Positions 17,321 to 26,014 are shown, numbered from the stretch's first letter. The stretch: 31,792 bases of DNA from JAKSCF01 sp028279945 (GCA_028279945.1 JANQMT010000190.1:1-31792); one strand, 5' to 3'. Program-made: numbers and translations. The notes: generated by a model from the sequence alone, not told the origin.

Positions 17321-17355
17321 AGTATAGAAAGGTAGAAATCTTTCTATACTTTTTT
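17321..17355 (+). terminator. Rho-independent terminator of the MacAB-like operon
   Basis: A perfect 11-bp stem (17321-17331 with 17340-17350), 8-base loop, followed directly by a T-run. It is about 150 bases after the permease stop. Confidence 0.85.
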
Positions 17356-17373
17356 ATTTGCATTGACATTATC

Positions 17374-17409
17374 AAAGCCGGTTTTGGGAATGATACCCAC
17401 CGGTTTTTT
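17374..17409 (+). terminator. Second terminator-like hairpin
   Basis: A 9-bp outer stem (17374-17382 with 17399-17407, one G-U pair) and an inner GGG/CCC stem, with six T at 17404-17409. It backs up the preceding terminator. Confidence 0.6.
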
Positions 17410-17463
17410 CTATTTAGCTTAAAATAAGCCCCACCCAAAATAAATTTAGAAATAATTAAGAAT

Positions 17464-17507
17464 TTATTTAAGAATTGTTTATGATTCCATAGAAATTATT
17501 TAAGAAT
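17464..17507 (+). promoter_or_regulatory. Repeated TTATTTAAGAAT boxes upstream of the RND operon
   Basis: TTATTTAAGAAT occurs at 17464-17475 and again at 17496-17507, 32 bases (about three helical turns) apart. TTTATG at 17478 lies 11 bases after the first TTTAAG. The same TTATTTAAGA core occurs before the MacAB-like operon. The second box ends close to the -10, fitting an OmpR-type activator contacting RNA polymerase. Confidence 0.6.
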
Positions 17508-17514
17508 ACCGCTC

Positions 17515-17520
17515 TATAAT
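17515..17520 (+). promoter_or_regulatory. -10 element of the RND operon promoter
   Basis: A consensus TATAAT, 10 bases after the TTTAAG core at 17499-17504. There is no good -35; the response-regulator box takes its place, as in PhoB-type activated promoters. The leader to the TTG start is about 30 bases. Confidence 0.6.
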
Positions 17521-17554
17521 TAAAATGATTACATAATATTGGGAGGAAAAAATT

Positions 17555-20500
17555 TTGGAACATAAAAGCAGTACCCATAAAGATATTCCTGAATTGAATC
17601 AAGAATTAAATTTTTTCGGGAAGATAGCCAGTTATTTCATAAAAAAATACAAAGTCGTGTTTTTGTTTATGGCAGCAATATTATTAATAGGTATCAGTAC
17701 CTATAATTCAATGCCGAAAGAGATATTACCGGATGTCTCACTCAATGTTATTGTTGTAAACACGATTTATCCGGGAGGATCAGTTGAAGACATCGAAAAT
17801 TTGATTACAGATCCCTTAGAGAGTAGATTTACCAGTGTAGAAGGCTTAGACAAAATGGAATCAGATACTGAGAATGGATCATCACTTATCAAGCTTTGGT
17901 TTGAAGATGGAACAGATATGATTGTTGCAGAAACAGAAGTCAATAATGAAGTAAGGGGATTTATTTTGCCTGAAGGGGCTTATGACCCATATGTAAAAGC
18001 GATTGAAACTGGTGAAATTCCTATTATTTCAATGACTTTAACCGGTGATTATGATCTGATAGATTTAAAAACATATGCGGATAGAATTCAGGATGAAATA
18101 GAAGGTGTTGCAGGTGTCCGAAATGTCGATATCTTTGGGGGGTATGAAAGAGAGATTCAGGTCATTTTAGATTTTAACAAAATGATGGAATACGGATTGG
18201 ATGCTGATGCTGTTAAAAACGCCTTACAATATTCCAATATAAATTTACCTGCCGGAGACAAAGAATTAGACAGCCAACTTATCAATATCAGAGTAGATGA
18301 GGCTTTTAAATCTGTAGAAGAAATTGAAAATCTAATAGTATCTAGTAATGCTACCGGCACAGTATTTTTAAAAGATATTGCAGAAGTAAAAGACAGCCAT
18401 AAAGATGTAGACACTTACTCATATACCTATATACAAGAGAGCAGTTCTGAGCAAATGGTGACACCAACCATTAACCTAAAAGTTTATAGAGAAACTGGGT
18501 ACGACGTTATGGTCCCTTGTGAAGAAATAAAAGATATGCTGGATGCAAAAAGCGGAGTTTTATTTCCTTCGGATATAACGGTGGAAATTACATCTGATCA
18601 AAGCGTTGATGTAGGAGATACCTTGTCTGACGTATTGGGCAATGCCTTTGGCGGATTGATTGTAGTTATTATGGTGCTTTATATCTTCATTGGTTTAAAC
18701 GAAGCGCTTATTGTTTCATCCGTAATACCATTTTCATTACTCATTACCATATTGGTAATGAATACCATAGGATTGACCATTAACTCAATAACTTTAACAG
18801 GATTTATTATTGCTCTAGGGCTGTTGGTAGACAATGCCATTGTAGTTATGGAGAATGTTGACCGTTTAAGAGAACAAAATGTTGATAAAGAAACGGCATC
18901 AAAATTTGGTATCAATCAAGTCGGCCCAGCAATATTTGCAGCAACGCTGACAACAGTATTAGCATTTATTCCTGTTGCAATGACACCAGGAACAGCCGGG
19001 AAATTCTTAAGCAGTATGCCTAAAGTAATCATTTCCATTATATTGGCATCGTTACTCATATCAATGGTAGTTACACCTACGTTGTGTGCAAAGTTTTTAT
19101 CAGCGCACAAGAAAAAAGAAGAGAAAAAATCAAGTGAAGAGCACACCAGTAAAATAAGAAAGCACTTACCGGGAATATTCATATTTGTGTTAGCGCTTTT
19201 AGCTTTTTCAAATGAAGGCAAAATCCTATTTTCATCCATTATAGCAGCATTGGTATTTCTCGGAATATATCTGATAAAAGAAAAGAATGCTGTTAAAACT
19301 AAAGGTCCAGATCATGTAGGGTTTATAGATAAATATTGTGGATTCTTACATGAATTATTAGAAAACAATAAAAAGAAAATAATGGTATATGTTATTGCTG
19401 TAGCAGTGCTCATTACTTCAATAGCGACTATTCCTGCAGGGCTATTAAAGCTGGAGCTTTTTCCGGAAAGAGAACCTTCTTCAGTAAAAATTGAAATTGA
19501 AATGCCGGTAGGAACGTTACTTAAAGATACAAGGGATGTTGCCTTTGAAATAGAAAAAAAATTATATAACTATGAAGACATTGAATCATTCATCATTACT
19601 GTTGGAAATGAAGGGGCTCATAAAGGCCAAATTGATATAGAGCTTGTAGATAAAGAAATAAGACAGCAATCAGGTTTTGAGATGGTTGAATTATTAAAAG
19701 AAGAGGTTGGGTTCGTAGCCGGTGCAGACATTAAAGTTAAACCTGTTACAGATATGGATAAAATGAGCAGCGGTGCGCCTGTAAGCATTGGTTTAAAGGG
19801 GGATGATTTTGACGAACTTGAAATGTACGCTGAAGAATATTTCAATGTACTAGAAACTGTAGAGGGTATAGAAAATCCTGAGATATCTATTGAAGGCGGC
19901 CTAAAGGAACTCATCATTAATATAGATAACAACAAAGCAGCTTTTTATGGATTGAATATAGCACAGGTAAGCAATGAAATACGGAATCAAATATCAGGTG
20001 CGAAGATAGGCATCTATAAAGAAAACAGTGAAGAATACGATATATCTCTGTACTATTCAGAAGATAGAATTGATTCAGTAGAGGATTTTGATAAACTGTT
20101 TTTCAAGAATTACAAAGGTGAGATGGTTAACTTTCATGACATAGCTGTTATCGAATATAAAGACGGCATGTCATTAATAACTAGAGAAGATGGCCAAAAA
20201 ATAGTCTTTGTCGAGGCAGATGTGCAAGAGGGCTACAACGACAATGAAGTTATGAGGCGTTTTACCAAAGCTTCAAAAAGTATACAGCTTCCTTCTAATA
20301 TTGAACGTGTTGAAGCCGGTAATGCAGAAGAGCTGAATAAGCAATTGAGTAACATGGGAAAAAACTTTATGATAGCCATATTACTTGTGTATATCGTTTT
20401 AGTATTCCAGTTCAATTCATTGGGGCAGCCCATAGTCATATTACTAAGTGTACCATTTTCGATTATCGGAGTGATATGGGGGTTGATCCTAACAGGTAAT

Positions 20501-20884
20501 AACCTAGGTTTTTATGCCATGTTTGGAATTGTAGCATTAGTAGGAATTGCTGTTAATGAAGCCATTGTACTGATTGATTTTACAAACTACAACTTAAAGA
20601 ATAATATGCCTTTGAGAGAAGCCATAGTAGAAGCTGTAAAAATTAGAATTGTTCCGGTATTAGCAACATCTTTGACAACGATGGGTGGTGTATTGCCACT
20701 GGCGCTGTATAATGAAACATTTAGCCAACTAGGATGTACCTTAATCTTTGGATTATTTGCTTCAGCAGCGTTAACCTTATTATTAATTCCTTTGACTTAC
20801 TATGGATTTAATAGCTCAGGCATGACGTTAATCCATCAACTCATGAATATAAAATTGTTTAAAAAAGAAAGTAGAGGATATTAA
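17555..20884 (+). CDS. RND-family efflux transporter permease (HAE1/AcrB-like)
   Basis: An 1109-residue inner-membrane proton-driven pump. It has the RND plan: helix 1 (about 33-50), a large extracytoplasmic porter loop, helices 2-6 (about 360-515), a second loop and helices 8-12 near the end, with internal duplication. The helix-4 proton-relay motif reads GLLVDNAIVVMENVDRLRE (from about residue 422), with Asp426-Asn427 instead of the Asp-Asp of AcrB. In helix 10, VGIAVNEAIVLIDF is the matching segment. A cytoplasmic insert of about 60 residues rich in charged and hydrophobic segments follows helix 6 (about 520-600). The start is TTG at 17555, 8 bases after GGGAGG. The adaptor gene follows after one base. 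The substrate is unknown. Confidence 0.95.
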   Translation: MEHKSSTHKDIPELNQELNFFGKIASYFIKKYKVVFLFMAAILLIGISTYNSMPKEILPDVSLNVIVVNTIYPGGSVEDIENLITDPLESRFTSVEGLDKMESDTENGSSLIKLWFEDGTDMIVAETEVNNEVRGFILPEGAYDPYVKAIETGEIPIISMTLTGDYDLIDLKTYADRIQDEIEGVAGVRNVDIFGGYEREIQVILDFNKMMEYGLDADAVKNALQYSNINLPAGDKELDSQLINIRVDEAFKSVEEIENLIVSSNATGTVFLKDIAEVKDSHKDVDTYSYTYIQESSSEQMVTPTINLKVYRETGYDVMVPCEEIKDMLDAKSGVLFPSDITVEITSDQSVDVGDTLSDVLGNAFGGLIVVIMVLYIFIGLNEALIVSSVIPFSLLITILVMNTIGLTINSITLTGFIIALGLLVDNAIVVMENVDRLREQNVDKETASKFGINQVGPAIFAATLTTVLAFIPVAMTPGTAGKFLSSMPKVIISIILASLLISMVVTPTLCAKFLSAHKKKEEKKSSEEHTSKIRKHLPGIFIFVLALLAFSNEGKILFSSIIAALVFLGIYLIKEKNAVKTKGPDHVGFIDKYCGFLHELLENNKKKIMVYVIAVAVLITSIATIPAGLLKLELFPEREPSSVKIEIEMPVGTLLKDTRDVAFEIEKKLYNYEDIESFIITVGNEGAHKGQIDIELVDKEIRQQSGFEMVELLKEEVGFVAGADIKVKPVTDMDKMSSGAPVSIGLKGDDFDELEMYAEEYFNVLETVEGIENPEISIEGGLKELIINIDNNKAAFYGLNIAQVSNEIRNQISGAKIGIYKENSEEYDISLYYSEDRIDSVEDFDKLFFKNYKGEMVNFHDIAVIEYKDGMSLITREDGQKIVFVEADVQEGYNDNEVMRRFTKASKSIQLPSNIERVEAGNAEELNKQLSNMGKNFMIAILLVYIVLVFQFNSLGQPIVILLSVPFSIIGVIWGLILTGNNLGFYAMFGIVALVGIAVNEAIVLIDFTNYNLKNNMPLREAIVEAVKIRIVPVLATSLTTMGGVLPLALYNETFSQLGCTLIFGLFASAALTLLLIPLTYYGFNSSGMTLIHQLMNIKLFKKESRGY

Positions 20885-20885
20885 C

Positions 20886-21995
20886 ATGAAAAAGAATTTG
20901 AAAATAGCTATACTAGGCATAGTTGGAGTTGCTGTACTGGTGAGTGCCGGATTCGTCATCAAATCCAAAAGCAATGATATTCCAATTGCAGATGCTGCAA
21001 ATGATAGGGTTTTGGTTAAGGCAGAGGCTGCTATAAAGGGAACCATAACAGATAAAGTGTTTACAATAGGAGAGATAGAACCGGCCAAGTCTTTTGAGGT
21101 CAATCCAATGACAGCAGGAACTGTGAAAAAAGTTTATGTTGAAGTAGGGGATACAGTAATGAAAGATCAGGTCTTATATGAATTAGAAATGGATGAATTC
21201 AATATTGAAATGAACTCTCAGAAAACCCAGCTTACCAATGGGTTGAATGTATCAAAAAACGCCTATGAACTGGCTGAGAAAACTTATAAAGATATGCAAA
21301 AGCTTCATGTAGAAAAAGCCGTATCAGACTATGACTTGGAAAACGCAAAACTAAAATATGAAAGCGCTGAGCAAGATTATAACAATGTCCAAAACAATTA
21401 TAGTACGCTTCTGGCTTCAATTTCAGAGAAGAAAGATTATTATATTATAAAGAGTCCTGAAGATGGTATCGTAACATCAAGAACAGTTGAAGCAGGTATG
21501 TCTGTAACACAGCAAAATGGGATGACTGTTATTGCAGATGACACACTAAAAGTTACTTCCAGTGTGTCATCAAAACATATCAATAAGATAGAAGAAGGTC
21601 AAGAAGTACTGATCCATGTATCCACGGCAGAAGTATCACTAAAAGGTACGGTATCATCTATATCCTACTCAGCTCAAAACGGATCTTATCCAATTGAAAT
21701 AGATATTATAGACAGCAGCGGAGTAATAAAACCCGGCATGTTTGCAGAACTGTATATTTATACAAATTCAAGAGAAAATACATTATTGATACCTGAGAAA
21801 GCGATTATTGCAAAAGATGAGGAACAATACGTATATACCATAAATGATAATCAGGCAAAAAAAGTAATCATTAAAAAAGGTATAGAGGATAACGATATGG
21901 TTGAAATATCAGGGGACATCAAAGAAGGAGATATGGTTATTACTACAGGCAAAGATAAGATCACAGACGGAGCTTATGTTAAATTAGCCCAGTAG
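20886..21995 (+). CDS. RND efflux adaptor (HlyD/AcrA-type membrane fusion protein)
   Basis: A 369-residue adaptor with an N-terminal membrane anchor (about 7-25), a lipoyl half-motif (GTVKKVYVEVGDTVMKDQVLYELEMD region, about 78-105), a coiled-coil hairpin (about 105-185), the second lipoyl half (IKSPEDGIVTSRTVEAGMSV, about 190-210), a beta-barrel (about 215-300) and a membrane-proximal domain. It is the partner of the RND pump, whose stop is one base upstream. RND gene first and adaptor second is the reverse of most Gram-negative acrAB operons. A Gram-positive has no periplasmic tunnel, so the adaptor probably works at the outer face of the membrane. Confidence 0.93.
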   Translation: MKKNLKIAILGIVGVAVLVSAGFVIKSKSNDIPIADAANDRVLVKAEAAIKGTITDKVFTIGEIEPAKSFEVNPMTAGTVKKVYVEVGDTVMKDQVLYELEMDEFNIEMNSQKTQLTNGLNVSKNAYELAEKTYKDMQKLHVEKAVSDYDLENAKLKYESAEQDYNNVQNNYSTLLASISEKKDYYIIKSPEDGIVTSRTVEAGMSVTQQNGMTVIADDTLKVTSSVSSKHINKIEEGQEVLIHVSTAEVSLKGTVSSISYSAQNGSYPIEIDIIDSSGVIKPGMFAELYIYTNSRENTLLIPEKAIIAKDEEQYVYTINDNQAKKVIIKKGIEDNDMVEISGDIKEGDMVITTGKDKITDGAYVKLAQ

Positions 21996-22061
21996 TGACG
22001 CCTGCTAACAACTTATTTTAAAATATGATATGATAATATCAAAAAGAAGAATAGGTGCAGA

Positions 22062-23603
22062 ATGAAGAAGATTAACCCATTTAAAAGAACCAAGATACGT
22101 TCAAGCATGATGAGAGTTTTTGTAATATCATTGGTATTACCTGCTTTAACCTTGCTGATATATTATTCATTCTCAAGTCAATATAACCTTTTTAAAATAT
22201 TAATAGGAATAGATCAGGGGGATATATCGGAAAATTATTTATATGCTGAAAAAGTAGGACGTGTTTTAAATGGTATTGTAATCGATGAACCCGAAATAAT
22301 TTCAAATGAAAAAGAACTATTAGACATGGTATTACCAATGATTGATATAGAGAAAAAAAGTGATACCTCTGTGTTATTTAGAAGAAACGATGATGTATTC
22401 TATTATCCCCAATTGATAAGTGAAGCAATGACAGATGAGGAATTAGAAATATTATTATACACCATGCCGGAATTTAAATCGGGTGTATTTTTAGAAGATG
22501 AAGGGTTTGGTCAGAAAGCGAATCATGTTGTAATTGGTCAACAAGATTTTTATTATGATAATGGTGATCAAGGGAGTATTGTTTTATTTTATAAATCCAG
22601 CAATACGGCAAAAAATATTGTAAGAGCCATTATGTCAAGATTCATGTATATGTTTCTCGCATCTTTAGGGCTTTATTCGTTGTATGCTTATTTAGTTTCC
22701 AGAAGCATTACAAAGCCTTTGGAGAACATGCTGATAGGGATGAAGGAAATAGAAAAAACTAATTATCGATATAAAATAGATAATTCAAGGGTGAGAAATG
22801 AAATGGGCATTTTAATCGACTCATTTAATAATATGGCAGAAAAGCTAAACGAGAGTGAGATACAAAAAGAGAAATTAGAAGATGCTCGTAATGACTTTAT
22901 TAATAATCTGTCACACGATTTAAAAACCCCTTTAACTTCGATAAAAGTCCACGTTGAAGCCATTAAAGATGGTGTGGTAAATACGCCGGAAAAAATGGAT
23001 GCGTATTTATCCAATATATTGAAGAAATCGGATGATATGAAAGTGATGCTTGATGAGCTTAAAGTTTTTTCACAGATTGAGACAGGAGTGGAAGTTATAA
23101 AAAAAGAAAAAGTTGATTTTATGATGTTCATTCAAGACCTTGTAGATGAGTTTAGTTATGACCTAGAAAAGATTGATGGAAAAATAAATTATAATTTTGA
23201 CCATTCATATGATTATATGATTCATATAGATTTAGAAAAAATGAAAAGAGCAATATTTAATATATTTGAGAATTCGGTAAAATATGCTTCGGTTGATCCG
23301 CTAATTATGAATGTGAATCTAACAGAAGACGAAAATCATTGTATTGTTCTGTCTATAAAAGACAATGGCAAAGGTGTAAAACAAAAAAATCTAATACAAT
23401 TGTTTGAAAAATTTTATAGAGAAGACGAGTCAAGAAATCAAAATACAGCAGGCAGCGGTATAGGATTAGCCATTACGAAAGCCATTATTGAGTCTCATAA
23501 TGGCACCATTAATGCAAAATGTCAGGTAAACGAAGGCTTGGAAATCATTATTGTTCTTGATAGGGAGGGTCATTATGGGCATGAAGAAAATATTAATAAT
23601 TGA
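22062..23603 (+). CDS. Membrane sensor histidine kinase (HAMP-HisKA-HATPase)
   Basis: A 513-residue kinase. Helix 1 (about 18-37) and helix 2 (about 193-213) flank an extracellular sensor of about 155 residues with no fold I recognise. A HAMP domain follows (about 214-265), then the H-box NNLSHDLKTPLTS with phospho-acceptor His285, N-box NIFENSVKYA (Asn404), G1 DNGKGV (about 436) and G2 GSGIGLAI. It lies 66 bases after the RND adaptor and overlaps the response-regulator gene, so it probably senses the toxic substrate or envelope stress dealt with by the pumps. The ribosome site is weak (AGGTG), so it may be read through from the pump genes. Confidence 0.95.
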   Translation: MKKINPFKRTKIRSSMMRVFVISLVLPALTLLIYYSFSSQYNLFKILIGIDQGDISENYLYAEKVGRVLNGIVIDEPEIISNEKELLDMVLPMIDIEKKSDTSVLFRRNDDVFYYPQLISEAMTDEELEILLYTMPEFKSGVFLEDEGFGQKANHVVIGQQDFYYDNGDQGSIVLFYKSSNTAKNIVRAIMSRFMYMFLASLGLYSLYAYLVSRSITKPLENMLIGMKEIEKTNYRYKIDNSRVRNEMGILIDSFNNMAEKLNESEIQKEKLEDARNDFINNLSHDLKTPLTSIKVHVEAIKDGVVNTPEKMDAYLSNILKKSDDMKVMLDELKVFSQIETGVEVIKKEKVDFMMFIQDLVDEFSYDLEKIDGKINYNFDHSYDYMIHIDLEKMKRAIFNIFENSVKYASVDPLIMNVNLTEDENHCIVLSIKDNGKGVKQKNLIQLFEKFYREDESRNQNTAGSGIGLAITKAIIESHNGTINAKCQVNEGLEIIIVLDREGHYGHEENINN

Positions 23604-24270
23604 AGATGATATTTCTATCAGTGAAGTTGAAAGAGACTATTTAGAAGTATCTGGGTTTGATGTTGATATCGAACATGACGGTGTCAAGGGGTTAAAAAGA
23701 GCTTTGGATGAAGACTATAATCTCATCTTGATTGATGTCATGTTAAGTGGAATGGATGGGTTTTCGATTATCAAAGCCTTAAGAAAGCAAAAAGATACGC
23801 CGGCTATTATGGTAACCGCAAGAAATGATGAGATTGATAAAATAAGAGGATTAGGATTAGGAATAGATGATTATGTTACAAAACCGTTTAGCCCGAATGA
23901 ATTAGTAGCTAGGGTAAAAGCACACATTAATAGATATGAGCTGTTAAAAAATAATAAAATAAAGCCCAAAGAGGTTATTGAGCATAGGGGGCTGGTCATA
24001 GACCCAGAAAAAAGAGAGATTTTTGTAAATGGTAATGAAGTGGAATTAACCAATAAAGAATTTGAATTACTAATGCTGTTAGTAGGCACTGTTAATAAGG
24101 TTTTTACTAAGGAAGAAATATTTACAAAGGTATGGGGATTTGATGCAGAGGAAGACATACCCACTTTAACCGTTCATATCAGAAAACTCAGAGAAAAAAT
24201 AGAATATGATCCTTCAAATCCACAATATATTATGACCATATGGGGGGTAGGTTATAAGTTTAAAGCATAA
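23575..24270 (+). CDS. OmpR/PhoB-family response regulator
   Basis: A 231-residue regulator with a receiver domain (about 1-120; acidic pair Asp11-Asp12, phospho-acceptor Asp54 in LILIDVML, conserved Lys in DDYVTKPF) and a C-terminal winged helix (about 135-230; VELTNKEFELLMLL, VHIRKLREKIE, IMTIWGVGYKF). The start at 23575 is chosen because GGGAGG lies at good distance; ATG 23581 is the alternative, and the frame opens eight codons earlier. It overlaps the kinase gene by 29 bases. It is the best candidate to bind the 11-base-spaced TTTAAG repeats in front of both efflux operons. Confidence 0.95.
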   Translation: MGMKKILIIEDDISISEVERDYLEVSGFDVDIEHDGVKGLKRALDEDYNLILIDVMLSGMDGFSIIKALRKQKDTPAIMVTARNDEIDKIRGLGLGIDDYVTKPFSPNELVARVKAHINRYELLKNNKIKPKEVIEHRGLVIDPEKREIFVNGNEVELTNKEFELLMLLVGTVNKVFTKEEIFTKVWGFDAEEDIPTLTVHIRKLREKIEYDPSNPQYIMTIWGVGYKFKA

Positions 24271-24290
24271 AAAAATATTATCTATTATAT

Positions 24291-24324
24291 AAAAAATAAT
24301 GAGAGGGGTATTGCCTCTCATTAT
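24291..24324 (-). terminator. Terminator of the AbrB-like gene (possibly bidirectional)
   Basis: An 11-bp perfect stem (24296-24306 with 24314-24324). Read on the minus strand it is followed by TTTTTT, 19 bases after the stop of the AbrB-like gene. It also lies just after the response-regulator gene, but the T-run is weaker in that direction. Confidence 0.8.
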
Positions 24325-24342
24325 ACATTATATTAGAAAATA

Positions 24343-24576
24343 TTAAATTTTCTCTAAGCACTCTTTACAAACTAACTTATCTTTATATCTTGCAAGGTTT
24401 TTGGCTTGTCCGCAGAATATGCAGGCTGGGTTATATTTTCTAAGATAAATAGTGTCTTCATCCACAAAGATTTCTACAGGTTCGTTTACGTCTATATGTA
24501 GAAGTCTTCGCAATTCTTTTGGAACAACAATTCTTCCTAACTGATCAACTTTCCTTATAATTCCAGTCGCCTTCAT
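24343..24576 (-). CDS. AbrB/SpoVT-type transcriptional regulator with C-terminal Cys4 motif
   Basis: A 77-residue protein. Residues 1-47 are an AbrB swapped-hairpin DNA-binding domain (TGIIRKVDQLGRIVVPKELRR), close to the transition-state regulator AbrB of Bacillus. The C-terminus is short, with CIFC (Cys52, Cys55) and CKEC (Cys70, Cys73), which look like a small zinc ribbon. Similar short AbrB proteins are common in clostridia. The start at 24576 follows AAAGGAGG by 7 bases; the TTG codon just before it is less likely. It is a single-gene unit with its own terminator. Targets unknown; an inverted repeat at 24622-24641 may serve autoregulation. Confidence 0.93.
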   Translation of the reverse strand: MKATGIIRKVDQLGRIVVPKELRRLLHIDVNEPVEIFVDEDTIYLRKYNPACIFCGQAKNLARYKDKLVCKECLEKI

Positions 24577-24621
24577 CAATTAACCTCCTTTACATTTTCT
24601 GAAAATATGTATATTAAACTG

Positions 24622-24641
24622 TATGAGGTGGATACCTCATA
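24622..24641. promoter_or_regulatory. Inverted repeat upstream of the AbrB-like gene
   Basis: TATGAGGT-GGAT-ACCTCATA, a perfect 8-bp dyad with a 4-base centre, 46 bases before the start codon. It could be an operator or a leader hairpin. No strong promoter was found next to it; a TATAAT-like element occurs further upstream on the minus strand near 24680. Confidence 0.5.
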
Positions 24642-24764
24642 TCACTATTAAGTTACTTCTTAACAATCCTTTTCAGTATTATACAATATTATGTTCTGTA
24701 AGGGAAGGGTATAATTGTAATAAGATAGAATATTTTGTAATAAAAAGTCATTATAGTATAATAA

Positions 24765-24807
24765 ATAGACAACGATCTACATGTTTTTAACATATTTCGT
24801 TGTCTAT
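24765..24807 (-). terminator. Large hairpin after the desulfoferrodoxin gene, probable terminator
   Basis: An 11-bp perfect outer stem (24765-24775 with 24797-24807) enclosing a second stem (ATGTT, 24781-24785, with AACAT, 24789-24793). On the minus strand it lies 36 bases after the gene and is followed by a T-rich but interrupted tail, so termination is likely though not textbook. Confidence 0.6.
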
Positions 24808-24843
24808 ATTATGAGGAGAACGTTGATTCTATTTATATTTTAT

Positions 24844-25230
24844 TTAAAGGGCAGCTTTCCATAAGCCATGGATATTACAATATTCTCTTGCTACTACATG
24901 ATCTGATTTTTCAATCTTGAACTCTGCTTCAGGTGCATCATTTGGTTTTAACTCTTTTCGATAGATTCTATCTCCAACAATCAATTCAATCCATTGTATG
25001 AAGTGTTTTTCCATCATAGGATGGTTTTGATTTTGGCCGATTCTTACTTTATATCCGTCGGCTACTTCTTCAATATAAGGCACATGTTTTTCTTTTGACT
25101 GATCAGCTGTCTGCTCTTCTTGTAAAACCATATTAACGCCGCAACAGACAATCGGTGCACCATCACCTATAAACACTTCTACAATATTTCCACAATGTTC
25201 ACATTTATAAATTTCAAGCTTTTTTGTCAT
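24844..25230 (-). CDS. dfx: Desulfoferrodoxin (superoxide reductase, 2Fe type)
   Basis: A 128-residue two-domain superoxide reductase, which reduces superoxide to hydrogen peroxide in anaerobes using rubredoxin-type electron donors. The N-terminal desulforedoxin domain has all four ligands of the Fe(Cys)4 centre: Cys10, Cys13, Cys29 and Cys30. The catalytic Fe(His)4Cys centre is complete: His49, His70, His76, Cys118 and His121, with the EKH motif (Glu47, Lys48) that provides the catalytic glutamate and lysine. The usual length is 125-130 residues. It has a strong AGGAGG ribosome site and seems to be a single-gene unit. Confidence 0.97.
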   Translation of the reverse strand: MTKKLEIYKCEHCGNIVEVFIGDGAPIVCCGVNMVLQEEQTADQSKEKHVPYIEEVADGYKVRIGQNQNHPMMEKHFIQWIELIVGDRIYRKELKPNDAPEAEFKIEKSDHVVAREYCNIHGLWKAAL

Positions 25231-25359
25231 TTTATTTTCCTCCTAATTAAGTAATCTATAATAGTAAATACCCAACAAATTAAATTTTAAACATATAAAA
25301 TATAATCAGAGTCTTATTATTAGAAAAAGCTTTTTTTGAAATGTTAAGAATGCGTAAAG

Positions 25360-25397
25360 AAAATCTAGCGTGTGCAAGTTTGCATGCTAGATTTTTT
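25360..25397 (-). terminator. Hairpin downstream of the acidic lipoprotein gene, probable terminator
   Basis: AAATCTAGC (25361-25369) pairs with GCTAGATTT (25386-25394), with an inner TGCAA/TTGCA stem. A T6 run follows on the plus strand and a TTTTCTTT tail on the minus strand. The only gene transcribed into it is the minus-strand lipoprotein ending 35 bases away. Confidence 0.6.
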
Positions 25398-25432
25398 GTG
25401 GTGAACTATTGTTTTATTTAATTTCAATGCAC

Positions 25433-26014
25433 TTAATCATTTTTAGTTTTAGGTCCATGACCGCCCATTTTACTTTTAATGGCATCAGCATCTGATTGAG
25501 TGATAACGTTATCTGTAATCAGTTCACTTAGAATATCTTTTGGCTGCACATTGTTTTCAAAAGAAATATTAATTGAATCTAAGATGGTTTGTGATTTGTC
25601 TGCGCTTATAGTACCATCTTCAACTAAATCATTTAAAGCCATTTTAAACTTTTCCAGAACCATAGCAGCATCTTCCTCAGGATTTAATTTTATATCTTTC
25701 TCTTTAAGTGGTTTTTGATCTGTTGAAATGTTTTTTGTTTCTTCAGAGCTTAAATCTTTTGATTCGGTTTTACTTTCTTTTTCAATTATTGCATCGCTTT
25801 CCTCTTGTATGATATCCGGCGCATCATTCAAACTATCTTCTTCAGAATCCAGATTCTCTTCTGATAGTTCTTCTTCAAAATCCTGCTCCTTTTCCAATAT
25901 ACTTTCTTCTACAGGTATAGATTCCGGATCTTCACGATCTGAGCATCCAACCAAGAAAGGTGCGCTTATACTTAGAGCCATAATAAGTAAAAGACTTTTT
26001 TTAAATAGATTCAT
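25433..26014 (-). CDS. Acidic lipoprotein of unknown function
   Basis: A 193-residue secreted lipoprotein: signal peptide with lipobox LVGC (Cys24), a very acidic Glu/Asp/Ser-rich linker (about 25-100) and a small helical C-terminal domain (about 110-185). That domain contains two copies of a short helix-turn motif, LVEDGTISADKSQTILDSI and LITDNVITQSDADAIKSKM, resembling the repeats of DUF2680-type and other clostridial surface proteins. The start at 26014 is chosen because GGAGG is 8 bases upstream; an ATG six bases earlier is too close to it. It is divergent from the next lipoprotein. No function can be assigned. Confidence 0.8.
   Translation of the reverse strand: MNLFKKSLLLIMALSISAPFLVGCSDREDPESIPVEESILEKEQDFEEELSEENLDSEEDSLNDAPDIIQEESDAIIEKESKTESKDLSSEETKNISTDQKPLKEKDIKLNPEEDAAMVLEKFKMALNDLVEDGTISADKSQTILDSINISFENNVQPKDILSELITDNVITQSDADAIKSKMGGHGPKTKND

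Larger units (their letters stand above)
17174..17554. other. Intergenic region between the ABC and RND efflux operons
   Basis: About 380 bases without a gene. The first part holds two tandem terminator-like hairpins (17321-17355 and 17374-17409); the second holds TTATTTAAGA-type boxes and the promoter of the RND operon. The minus-strand frame within it crosses both hairpins and was not accepted. Confidence 0.75.

Noticed and set aside
18916..19239. A 107-codon minus-strand frame inside the RND gene.
   Set aside because: Antisense of conserved RND helices, no initiation signal.
24721..24843. The hairpin-rich stretch after dfx as a small RNA or riboswitch.
   Set aside because: It lies downstream of dfx in the right place for a terminator, and no known riboswitch core was recognised.
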